A program made the translations under genes and the position numbers. From Sycon ciliatum (lineage: Eukaryota > Porifera > Calcarea > Leucosolenida > Sycettidae), in the NCBI RefSeq assembly GCF_964019385.1, contig NC_088647.1, forward strand, positions 6,710,524 through 6,774,523: a stretch of DNA of 64,000 nt. Reading direction: 5' to 3'. Below are positions 10,401-18,284 of the stretch, in pieces. Each line of letters opens with the position of its first letter. Position 1 is the stretch's first letter. Below the pieces are notes generated by a model, which was given only the letters and a program-made list of their open reading frames with translations, searched no databases and was not told where the DNA came from.

Positions 10401-11766
10401 ACTCGGCGAAGCCCCTGCTCTTCATTGCCGCAGCATCCGTGTGTGCATGCTCCGTGACGATGGTCCTCACCCCAACCTGAAGTTTGCTGAACTTCGAGCA
10501 GCCGCCTCAGCTGATCCAGTCTATCAGTCTCTTATCCAGTGCGTTCTGCATGGTTTTCCCGCTCGTCAGCGTGATTTGGATGCTCCACTCCAACCCTTCT
10601 GGAATAGACGTGAACACCTGTCAGTGGACCAGGGCATCGTCATGAAAGGCCAACGCATTCTAGTTCCCTTGGCTATGCGTCAACGCGTTCTTGCTAACCT
10701 TCATGCCTCGCATCAAGGTCTCGTCCGCACTAAGGCTCGCGCCCGACAGCTCGTGTACTGGCCTGGTCTCACCGCCGACATAGACACCCTTGTCCGTGCC
10801 TGTTCCGCGTGTCGAGAATTCCAGTCGTCGCAGTCAGCCGAACCACCGATGAATGACCGTCATCCTACTCTGCCGTTCGAGTTTGTGTCCGCTGATTTGT
10901 TCTCTTGCCAAGGCTACGAGTTTCTTGTTTATGTCGACCGTCTGACTGGTTGGCCGTGCGTTGTTCGAACCGGCAGGACCACGTCATCACACGATGTCAT
11001 TCTCGCTTGTCGTCGTTGGTTTGCCGATCTGGGTGTGCCTGCTGTACTGTGCACCGACGGTGGCCCCCAGTTTGCATCGAAGAAGTTTGCTGACTTCTGT
11101 AGCCGTTGGCAAGTGCAACGCGTATCCTCTTCCCCGCATTATCCCCAGAGTAATGGACATGCGGAAGCCGCAGTGAAAGCTATGAAGCGCTTGCTGCTCA
11201 AGACCTCGTCAAATGGCCATCTCGACACAGATGCATTTCGTCGTGGTCTACTGGAGTGGCGGAATACGCCCGGTCCGTCTGGCAAGAGCCCAGCTGAGCA
11301 TCTTCTCGGGCATCCACTTCGGTCTTTCGTCATTGCTGAGTGGACGCAGTTTGATTCCTCGTGGTCGACCGTCGCTAGTGAGCGTGAAGAACAGTCACCA
11401 CCCTCGACACCTGTTTCCGCCAGTACTCCCACCCACCGCTCTCTTCCCGTTCTCCGTATCGGCACTCCTGTGGACGTCCGGGATCCGAAGACGAAGCGTT
11501 GGACAACCCGTGGCGTGATTGTGGCCATTGGGCAGCACCGTGACTATTTCGTCAAGTTGGCTAGTGGTCGAGTTTATTGGAGAAATCGCCGTTTTCTTCG
11601 TCCGTTCTCTCCACCCGTGCCGTCACCAGCACCATGTGTTTCACCACAGCCGTCTGTTGTCGTTGCTCCTGCTACGCCTCCTCCTCTGCGTCGCAGCACA
11701 CGAGCACACCAACCACCCTCTCGTTTGAACATTTCCTCCACCCGTGGACAGTCTTATGCATCTTGA
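7480..11766 (+). CDS. gag-pol: Gag-Pol polyprotein of the Ty3/gypsy element
   Basis: A 1428-residue single frame starting at ATG 7480. Gag N-terminus is followed by two CCHC-type zinc knuckles (residues about 307-341, CPNCGRSPHTKSSC and CNGCGKTGHFLAMC) that bind the RNA genome. The aspartic protease has D-T-G at 389-391. The reverse transcriptase has LTVDFKRLN and LTKLDARHGYWQI, with a VVDD active site at 696-699 in place of the usual YVDD or FIDD. RNase H has ETDAS near 845 and the VVELEMLAVVWA helix. Integrase has an HHCC finger (CSACREF) and a D-D-35-E triad at 1139, 1193 and 1229. No stop or frameshift and all catalytic residues are present, so it may be active. Gag and Pol share one frame, so no frameshift signal is needed; processing would be proteolytic. 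No envelope gene and no recognisable chromodomain. Confidence 0.95.
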   Translation: MSDSDPAPDIVALTAMLAAQMKSSEERERKMADLFQQTIQQLTQPTQQPVQPSTTSPAPKPVSAERPILLSSSTLADFTAWQEMWRDYYECQHLSAQSRETRVSSLRQALDEELRRFLREGIIVTSPNPDADDVISAVKEYLRRQRNPLLDRIAFYDRCQSKGESFDCFYTSLKELHTSCDFPDVVLCSQCSAHTCSTCRTSLTRVRADTLRDRIVIGIGDDATRHKLLSAKDLTLNDAVTICRAEEAATTTSSSIPSTSQLNAVRRSAYQRSKQQSRQGQPGSKMSAPVLPSASAPSSGSDTHKKCPNCGRSPHTKSSCPASGKKCNGCGKTGHFLAMCRSSLQSDRNVKHVGQLKLQRTRLAAQPIVRVSTRLATEDEAVTLPWVPDTGSDVDAIGEHHLELLGGFPENLDHDPECVLAASGEQLQNVGSIRASLQVGEVQHSTVIHVYKGLDDALLSRSSLSALQLLPSDWPAQYPAANAAAPPKICAVSKPVVNPSSADIARVRDELLQEFSDVFSDTGLKAMAGPPMDIQLQPDAKPSCVHTARPIPYAFRDQVKSQLDTMVVDGIIEPVSEPSEWCHPIVLVDKKGTSEKRLTVDFKRLNDQVLRPAHPVRTARDVVSGIGSAQFLTKLDARHGYWQIPLSEQACPMTTFITPYGRYRFLRNPQGLISAGDVFNCRTDAAFDAIPNFAKVVDDCLAYDDDFASHVTHVRDILLCARQHGITLSPSKFTFASRHIHFCGYIVSPDGWVVDDDKAAAIRDFDIPANRTDLRSFLGLVNQCSEFSPHLAACTTPLRGLLKTTREFVWDANHTVAFEKTKSTLLSPPILAFYQHGHDLRLETDASALRGLGFVLWQKQDDKWRIIQCGSRYLSDAESRYAVVELEMLAVVWAVHKCKLYLSGTLFDLITDHRPLIPIINAYSLDQIENPRLLRLRLKLQSFQVHASWRKGSDHAFADALSRNPVGIPSSDDELGEAPALHCRSIRVCMLRDDGPHPNLKFAELRAAASADPVYQSLIQCVLHGFPARQRDLDAPLQPFWNRREHLSVDQGIVMKGQRILVPLAMRQRVLANLHASHQGLVRTKARARQLVYWPGLTADIDTLVRACSACREFQSSQSAEPPMNDRHPTLPFEFVSADLFSCQGYEFLVYVDRLTGWPCVVRTGRTTSSHDVILACRRWFADLGVPAVLCTDGGPQFASKKFADFCSRWQVQRVSSSPHYPQSNGHAEAAVKAMKRLLLKTSSNGHLDTDAFRRGLLEWRNTPGPSGKSPAEHLLGHPLRSFVIAEWTQFDSSWSTVASEREEQSPPSTPVSASTPTHRSLPVLRIGTPVDVRDPKTKRWTTRGVIVAIGQHRDYFVKLASGRVYWRNRRFLRPFSPPVPSPAPCVSPQPSVVVAPATPPPLRRSTRAHQPPSRLNISSTRGQSYAS

Positions 11767-11941
11767 TTTGTTCTGGACACATCGTGTACATGTTCTTGAG
11801 GATTGTTCTCATATCGTATCTTTCTGTATCCTTGTGTGGCATGCTATGTCTGTTCCGCCGTGTGCCGTTGCTTGCCATACTTATTTGTTTGTTTGTTTGG
11901 ATTTGATAGATAATACTGGATTTGTTTTCTCAGCATTATCT

Positions 11942-11951
11942 CGAAGGGGCG
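11942..11951 (+). promoter_or_regulatory. Polypurine tract
   Basis: CGAAGGGGCG lies immediately before the 3' LTR, the usual place for plus-strand priming. Confidence 0.55.
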
Positions 11952-12169
11952 TGATGTATATGGATTCCCCCATGCCATATTTGACCTGTAGTTCATGTAC
12001 TCCCGTACTAGATTTGTACCACAGTTGTATGACCTCGCACCATAACGGCATGCTTGCTTGGCTTGGGAGATACTTCCGTGCTTCATGTGTTTTGCCTCTT
12101 CAGTTGTGTTTTCCTTCTCTTCAGATTTGTTTTATAATAAATGTCTTCTTGCTATCTGTAGACATATCA
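11952..12169 (+). repeat. 3' LTR of the Ty3/gypsy element
   Basis: 218 bp, identical by eye to 7115-7332. AATAAA at 12136-12141. Followed by the duplicated ATTAC. Confidence 0.93.
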
Positions 12170-12174
12170 ATTAC

Positions 12175-12485
12175 TGCATGTTGTGATGTGCATGCTTGTG
12201 TGATTCATTGCTGGTGGTGCAATTCGGATTTGTGCGCAGATATCCTGTAGCACAGCTTCATGACTACGACTAGTGTACAGAATTGTTGACCCAGCATTGT
12301 TAGTCCTACATGGTTATAAGGCATGGCATGAGAAGATGTGAAGACCACTGGCTATCGGTTACATGGACGCCGTGTGATCAGGTGATTGGCACAAGCTATA
12401 CTGAAGCTGATGATGAAGATGGCATCAGGTTTCAAAATCTGAGGTAGGCTTATCTGAAAAATGTGTTGTGTTTAAAAGTTAGGAA
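12175..12485. other. No gene seen
   Basis: Unique-looking sequence between the retrotransposon and the 21-bp repeat. No exon with splice support. Confidence 0.4.
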
Positions 12486-12585
12486 TGTGTTTAGCATGTG
12501 TTGTGTTCAGTTTAGAATGTGTTGTGTTCAGTTTAGAATGTGTTGTGTTCAGTTTAGCATGTGTTGTGTTCAGTTTGGAATGTAT
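12486..12585. repeat. 21-bp tandem repeat, about 4-5 copies
   Basis: Unit is gtttagaatgtgttgtgttc plus a, with a/c and a/g variants between copies. Confidence 0.85.
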
Positions 12586-12696
12586 TTGTAGTAATGCTAA
12601 ATCATTTTAACGAAAGTATGGCAACGTGCTAAAGGGGAAGTTAAGCCTAAAATCAAATTTTCACTAGTTGTAGTCTTAGGGGCGCTCACTGCTGAG

Positions 12697-13102
12697 TCGA
12701 ATGGTCTTGGTCCGAGGAAGCTGAGATGCTCCCTTCCTCCTATATTCCCAATCGAACTCACGCACTTCCACCGAAACTGGGTGACTGCGCCCTACTACAA
12801 GATATACATGTAGATGGGGATTTGTATGCAAAATGTCACCAAAAGCGCCATTTCGTTCTTATAAAAGCACGGATGACCGCGATTGGCCCACATGTTGTAG
12901 TCGTTTGGACGCTGAGTCGACTGGTTTTGGTCCGAAAAGGCTGCGATGCAGCGTTGATGCTTTATTCCCAATCGAACATGGTTGAACAAGCGGTCACGTG
13001 CTCCTACGTACACCAGTCACCTTCGGTGGGACGGTTCGCGAGTTCGATTGGGGATAAAGGAAGAAGGGAGCGTCTCAGCTTCCTCGGACCAAGACCATTC
13101 GA
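12697..13102. mobile_element. Fold-back element with ~90-bp inverted arms
   Basis: Left arm 12697-12785 (gaatggtcttggtccgagga, then ttcccaatcgaactc) is matched inverted at 13010-13102. A third, direct and more diverged copy of the arm sits inside at about 12908-12975 (tggttttggtccgaaaaggc). No ORF of note. Confidence 0.75.
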
Positions 13103-13452
13103 ATCCTTTTTTCTTTTCTTTTTCTTTTTTTCCCCCATGTGAACCCAACCGTAGGAGTGGCTGGATAATGCTGCTGCGAAGTTTCATTTATAGTATTGCA
13201 CTCGAATTATATGCAGCAGGAGAAGACATTCCTTTCACAGCAATCTGTTCCCTTGAAATATGTGATTCCGTGGCCACGATGATTTCCGGCTCAGAGATCA
13301 CAGTGATCCCTGGAGTTTGCACTTTTGACCGCGGAAACAGAGTTGTGCCGGTGAGTATGCAGGCAACAACCCAAAAGTCGTTTTTGTTATATATCTGAGC
13401 ACATTGATGTTGCCATTAACGTTACCAGTATAGATACATGTAAGTGTAGGCA
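13103..13452. other. No gene seen
   Basis: A T-rich run (13106-13133), then unique-looking sequence. A 138-codon frame crossing it has no recognisable domain. Confidence 0.35.
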
Positions 13453-13772
13453 AGAGTACATAACCCCCAGATTGTGCAACTCCCACATATCCTGCTGTCC
13501 CGACAGAATTTCAAGTTGACGTCATTATTTATGACGCAATGCTCCTTGCACCAGTGATTTACAACATGTGTACGGGTGTCAACGCATCACACGTTTTTCT
13601 TTGCAATAATTTGTACAGGATCGATCGGCTTCGCGTCAACCACAGGTTCCGGATTCGTCTGATAATCCGTGTACAGTGCGCATTGCATCATCAAAATGAC
13701 GTCAACTTGAATTTCTGTCGGGACAGCACCCATGCATAGTGGAGTTGCACACTCTGGGGGATTATGTACTCT
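13453..13772. mobile_element. 320-bp inverted-repeat element (MITE)
   Basis: Left end AGAGTACATAACCCCCAGA, then CTGTCCCGACAGAATTTCAA and GTTGACGTCAT, recurs inverted at about 13690-13772. Arms are about 80 bp with small indels. No transposase frame. Confidence 0.8.
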
Positions 13773-14428
13773 TGGTGTAGGCGAGTGCAGGCATTTCCAA
13801 GGCTTGTCACGGGCGGTGGCAAGAATAACTTAGTGTGAAAAGCATTCCTACATTTTTAATACTAGGCTGTCATATCCTCTATGAGAATGGCGAAACGTTC
13901 CCAGAAAGTGCTGCAGAATTATTTTATGGTGAAAAAAGGAGGACAAAAATTATTTTAGATGCAGACATGTCGACAATGGAAAATGGTGTGGATTAATCAT
14001 GGCAATCATTAGCCTTTACCGATATTCTTGTTAGTGGTGAACCTTGAGAATAACAACCTCGGATCATAACACTATCTCGCTAATAACAAAACTATCATAA
14101 TTATTCAGACCAAGCAGGCCCGGCGCCCGGCGGAACCGCTCCGGTTGATCTGGCCATGGCACGTGTATGTACATGCGTACACAATACATGTACATACATG
14201 TACATGTAATTGCAGGTGCTAGCAACAACAGTGCATGGGAGTGCAAAAATGCCACTATCCAGGAGAAGCGAGTATCGGGGCCAAACATATGTACAAGGCA
14301 TTACTTTACAGGAGGTCCCAGCCCCAGCCTGCATTATTGTTACTTATCATAGTGAAGCTAGCTAGTTTTAGATTTTAAATCGCAAAACAACAACAAAATA
14401 GAACTCAGATGGTGAGCCAAGGAAAAAA
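13773..14428. other. No gene; tacatgta repeat at 14167-14206
   Basis: Only short alternating tacatgta runs stand out. Confidence 0.4.
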
Positions 14429-14546
14429 ATTGTAACATGGAAGTTGTGGGCACCAGTTTAGCGATCGACTGACTGACTGTTCAAAATCTGGTTCAGTTGG
14501 TGGACTCGATCGCATAACTTGTGCCCACAATTTCCAAGTTACAAAT
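14429..14546. mobile_element. Short fold-back sequence, 118 bp
   Basis: ATTGTAACATGGAAGTTGTG plus GGCAC is matched inverted by GTGCCCACAATTTCCAAGTT plus ACAAAT (24 of 26 positions). Confidence 0.6.
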
Positions 14547-14739
14547 AACAAAATATTACAACACTTTTCTCATGGCCGAGTGAGGGTCGCGCTCTTCGCA
14601 ACGTTGACTGTGTTTTGCACTGGGGCTGATAATTATATGCATGTTTGCATCATTGTACTCTGTGGCATACATGTTTGCATTGTACTCTGTCCATACATAT
14701 TAGGAAACAGTTCTGTCTGCAGATTGAGTATCAGATTAA

Positions 14740-15035
14740 CCTTGTTTTGTTGAACCATGTTGTTGGTTGACAGCATGTTACAAGGTGGAGACCACCGTGT
14801 TCGGAAACAGTGATCTTACTACAACCATCCACGGTTTGTAGAGCCCCGGTCTGTTGCGACCATCTGAACCGTATAGGTGCTAGACCCGGTTTGGGATAAC
14901 ATCCAGGAGCGAACAAAGAATACACGACTGACGGTACAACAACAAGAAAACTACGACAACTCCCCTAGAATACAGAGGGTCAGAAGCGGGTCTAACATCC
15001 ATACGGTTCAGATGGTCGTGAAGACCGGGGCTCTA
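14740..15035 (-). mobile_element. MITE family copy 1 (partner at 35722)
   Basis: Segments GTGTTCGGAAACAGTGA, ACAACCATCCACGGTT and ATCTGAACCGTATAGGTG occur here and, in opposite orientation, at 35722-35900. A second inverted stretch (cggttcagatggtcg, 15003-15017) gives internal symmetry. Bases about 14890-14980 look like an insertion relative to the other copy. Confidence 0.65.
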
Positions 15036-15045
15036 CCGACCACGG

Positions 15046-15089
<44 letters not shown>
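15046..15089. repeat. (GT)n microsatellite
   Basis: About 44 bp of pure GT, joined to the 5' end of the LINE remnant. Confidence 0.95.
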
Positions 15090-15091
<2 letters not shown>

Positions 15092-15104
15092 CCGCGCTCC
15101 CCTC

Positions 15105-16182
15105 CAACTTGGTCAAGCGGAGGTGGAATGCGTACCGCATTTCAAATACCTCGGTTCTGTAGTGGACAGCGGTTGCCGTTCGTCCCGGGACATCCCCGCA
15201 AGATTGCCCAAGCCTCCAGGGCCTGCGGTGCTCTTCGGAGGTCTGTATTCTCCAATCCACATCTGCTGATGCACACCAAGCGGTGCGTATTCAATGCTTG
15301 CGTTCTGTCCCTGCTGTTGTATGGCTCTGAGTGCTGGACGCCCCTTCAGCATGACCTGCAGAAGCTCTCAACCTTCAGCATGAGGTGCATCCGATCCATC
15401 CTCGGGGTCTCTCGAAGCCGGATGTGGGACGAACACATCACCAACGAAGAGCTGCTGGTGCGCTGGGGAGACTCCGAGACGATTAAAGACAAAATTGCAC
15501 ATCGGCGGTTGGAGTGGTTGGGGCATGTGGCGCGGATGCCGGACAACCGCATCCCAAAACAGGTACTGTTTGGCTCCTTCTTGCAGCGTAGCCCAGCACA
15601 TGGCCCACGCCGCAGATGGAAGGACTGTGCTGTCCGGGATCTACGTGCCCGTGGCGTGGAGGCATCATGGTATGATGTTGCATGTGAGTCTCGCGCGGAG
15701 TGGCGCAGCACCTACCAAGAGCCTGACAATGTGCCTGAGTCTCCGCCCCGAGTGGTATGTACGGTATGCGGACGGGATTTTGCACGGAAAGGAGACATGG
15801 CTCGGCATAAGTGTCTGGAGGAGCGTGCGCGGCCTGTGTCTGAGCGGCGGGGCGCCAGTCAGTGCGGGCGGTGTGGGCGGTGGCTTGGTCCGGCATGTGT
15901 TTGCCTCAACGGTGGATACCGCAGTGCCACCTGGAACTACCGGAACGTCGGCACCGGCGGAGGGATGTTGTGCCGCGTATTGTGACAGGTGTGGTCGCTG
16001 CTTTCGCGGTGTCCGGGGACGGGGAAGGCATCGCTGTTCAAGGGTGGCGCATAGACCAACAGCAGAGGAGCGCTCAGCCTTCCAGCACGTGTGCATATGC
16101 GGCAAGCGGATGCGACTACCCGTGCACCTGGAGCGTCATCGAGCGTCGTGTCCTCTCTCTCTCTTGTCAAGTTTCCCATTGA
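15105..16182 (+). pseudogene. 5'-truncated LINE reverse transcriptase, C-terminal part with C2H2 fingers
   Basis: The 3' end of a non-LTR retrotransposon ORF2. Signature blocks in order are HFKYLGSVVDSG, then LLYGSECW, RRLEWLGHVARMPDNRIPK and RRRWKDC, all typical of the segment after the RT fingers in RTE/CR1-like elements. It ends in zinc fingers: CTVCGRDFARKGDMARHKC, then CDRCGRCFRGVRGRGRHRC and CICGKRMRLPVHLERH. The reading frame changes at about 15195 (frame of YLGSVV to frame of the RT block) and again near 15870-15950 before the last two fingers, so the copy is dead. RT catalytic motifs are absent because the copy begins at the GT run. Confidence 0.75.
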
Positions 16183-16228
16183 TGGGATCACGTGACCCTT
16201 TTGCGGCAGTGACTACAGGACAGGACAG

Positions 16229-16264
16229 GTGTGTGTGCGTGTGTGCGCCGGTGTGCGTGTGTGT

Positions 16265-16310
<46 letters not shown>

Positions 16311-16335
16311 GAGGGTGGGGGGGGGGGGGGGGGGC
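16229..16335. repeat. (GT)n then poly-G
   Basis: GT repeat to about 16308 followed by an 18-20 base G run. Confidence 0.95.
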
Positions 16336-16476
16336 TTCTTCGTTCAAGGTAAGCCATTGGCATTGCCATTGCCATTGGTAGATCTATGTGGAAACTACAA
16401 TCTGTGTCACTGTCAGCTTTTAGGATACATTTTGAAAATGTGCTAGGAAGAGTAAGTCTGTGCCACACAGTAGTGC

Positions 16477-16545
16477 TCACCATGGTCACATGGCACCATG
16501 GTCACATGGCACCATGGTCACATGGCACCATGGTCACATGCCACT
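16477..16545. repeat. 16-bp tandem repeat, 4 copies
   Basis: Unit CACCATGGTCACATGG, itself partly palindromic. Confidence 0.9.
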
Positions 16546-16588
16546 ATTACCAGGGAGTCATGAAAGTAATAATACTATTATTACATAC

Positions 16589-16797
16589 CAGGGAGTGGTA
16601 AACCAATAATAATATATATTACGAAGTAGTGGTTGCGACTTCGGCGATGATTTGTAAGAAAGGGTCCGCTCCCCACACCGGAGCTCGCCAAGTCAAGTGT
16701 CAAGTAACGTCGGCGGAATAGCGCGAGCTCCGGTGTGGGGAGCGGACCCTTTCTTATAATATATATTATTATTATTATTATGTTTTACGACTCCTTG
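16589..16797. mobile_element. 209-bp MITE with CAGGGAGT ends
   Basis: Left end CAGGGAGTGGTAAACCAATA and right end (reverse complement) CAAGGAGTCGTAAAACATAA, with AT-rich arms and an inner 32-bp inverted repeat (aagaaagggtccgctcccca at 16657 and its complement ending about 16755). The end sequence matches the micro-elements at 80 and 58227. Flanks ttacatac / atatgtac match only 5 of 8. A solo CAGGGAGT end also lies at about 16551. Confidence 0.65.
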
Positions 16798-17482
16798 ATA
16801 TGTACCGACTCAGTACACGTAGGTCTACTTAGCTACATGTCATACTGACTCTCTCCATCATGATTCATGTCAATCCATGTCCTGGTTGCAATGTAGGGGA
16901 AACCCCGTGCAAGCATGACTTCACATCGTCTTGACGACTTGTCCAGTGCATGCCAGGACTAGTAATACCATTGTTGCCCGTTCTCATACCATAGGCATAG
17001 CTGCTTGAAGGTCTCTCTACTCCAGCACCAAGGCCGTACATGCCTGATGATGGTGATGCCACTCGACACATGCCAAATACTTGAAATAGAACGCCCGGGG
17101 TGACGCACCCCACACCCACCATGCCTCTTTGTCCAACCGCACTTTTTCCCTCCGTTGTGCACGTCCAGCTCGCCGCATCTGAGGCTGAGCTGAGTGAGGA
17201 CGGACTCGCAGACTGGACTATCCATGTCTGGCGGTGCCGAACACTGGGGTAGGTAGATCTACTACTACTTGGCCATCATTTTCATGATTATGGGCAGTCT
17301 GTACCCGATGTCATGACTCATGACTACATGAGTCATGTCATGTGCAAAGGGTCTTTTGCTTAGCTTGTCTTGTACTTGTAGATCTACTTTGTACTTGTAA
17401 GTTGTAGACCTGGGGCTAGGACCACTACCATGACTACTGGCACTAGCATGACTAGTACTACACTGTAGTAGTCATGCTAGTA
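16798..17482. other. No recognised gene
   Basis: A minus-strand frame (16865-17122, with a neighbouring frame to 17225) shows no known domain. A palindrome catgactagtactac / gtagtagtcatg lies at about 17448-17477. Confidence 0.35.
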
Positions 17483-17896
17483 CAGTAAGATCGGGCGCCG
17501 AAGAACGCAGGGGCTCGAGCGCAGCCTAGGAAAGTTCTTTTATTAAGAACTTTCCTAGGCTGCGCTAAAATTTTTGATTCTAGCCAGACCGTTCTTATTC
17601 ACACGCGCGCGGCGAGTCGAGTGACGTCATGACGTTTGTCATGTACAATCATGTACATGTAGTGCAATGTAGTACTTCTAAACTAGTGGGTGTCGTAAAT
17701 GGGAATGACTGTACATGTAGCAGTTACTGTTTACACGTGTACATGACATGTACTCACCTCCCATACATGTACAATGTTCCAAATTTTAAAAGTGTTCTTA
17801 AATCTGATAATTCTAGCCTGGACTGTTCTTAAATTTTGCCGGTTTTCCAGCCTGGGTGTTCTTCGGCGAGGTGTTCTTCGGCGCCCGATCTTACTG
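17483..17896. mobile_element. 414-bp TA-flanked MITE with internal hairpin
   Basis: Ends CAGTAAGATCGGGCGCCGAA and its exact complement (about 24 bp), flanked by TA on both sides. Inside, 17519-17565 is a near-perfect 47-bp palindrome centred on cttttattaag. Fits non-autonomous Tc1/mariner-type elements. Confidence 0.8.
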
Positions 17897-18284
17897 TACT
17901 AGTAGTAGTAGTAGATGACCAGTACAGTATAACTAGACTCTACCTGTCGCTATGCCTATGGCATAAGCCTATGCCTAGGCTATGGTCCGTGTGGATCATA
18001 ACATTATGATAAGCCACGGCTACAACTACAAGTTAGTTGTTGTTTGCATCGGTCGCCGAGTGTGCGATGTATGGTGGGTATGGGGAGTGGGTCCGTGCCC
18101 GTGGTCTGAAATCGTTCTGATCGACGTTCACTGCATGTCCACCCGGACTGTTGTCCGACCCTACTGCAACTGCTAGTGTTACCAGGTTACTTGTTACTAT
18201 TAGTGTGTTGGTGAGTTTATCGAACTAGATTGGCTACCAAGTGAGTCGGCCCTGACTGCACAAACTCCCACACAGTTGGCTACG
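17897..18284 (+). other. Upstream region of the NLR gene
   Basis: No promoter motif that I can defend. The receptor frame stays open upstream to 18204 without a Met, and a possible acceptor (cactcccacacag type) ends at 18275, so an upstream exon remains possible. Confidence 0.35.

Larger units (their letters stand above)
7115..12169 (+). mobile_element. Ty3/gypsy LTR retrotransposon, apparently intact
   Basis: A 5055-bp element bounded by two 218-bp LTRs that are identical by eye and start TG and end CA. A perfect 5-bp duplication ATTAC flanks it (7110-7114 and 12170-12174). Inside are a primer-binding region straight after the 5' LTR, one uninterrupted gag-pol frame and a purine tract before the 3' LTR. 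The domain order protease, RT, RNase H, integrase places it in Ty3/gypsy (Metaviridae). Identical LTRs and an open frame indicate recent insertion. It landed about 25 bp past the 27-bp minisatellite. Confidence 0.95.
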
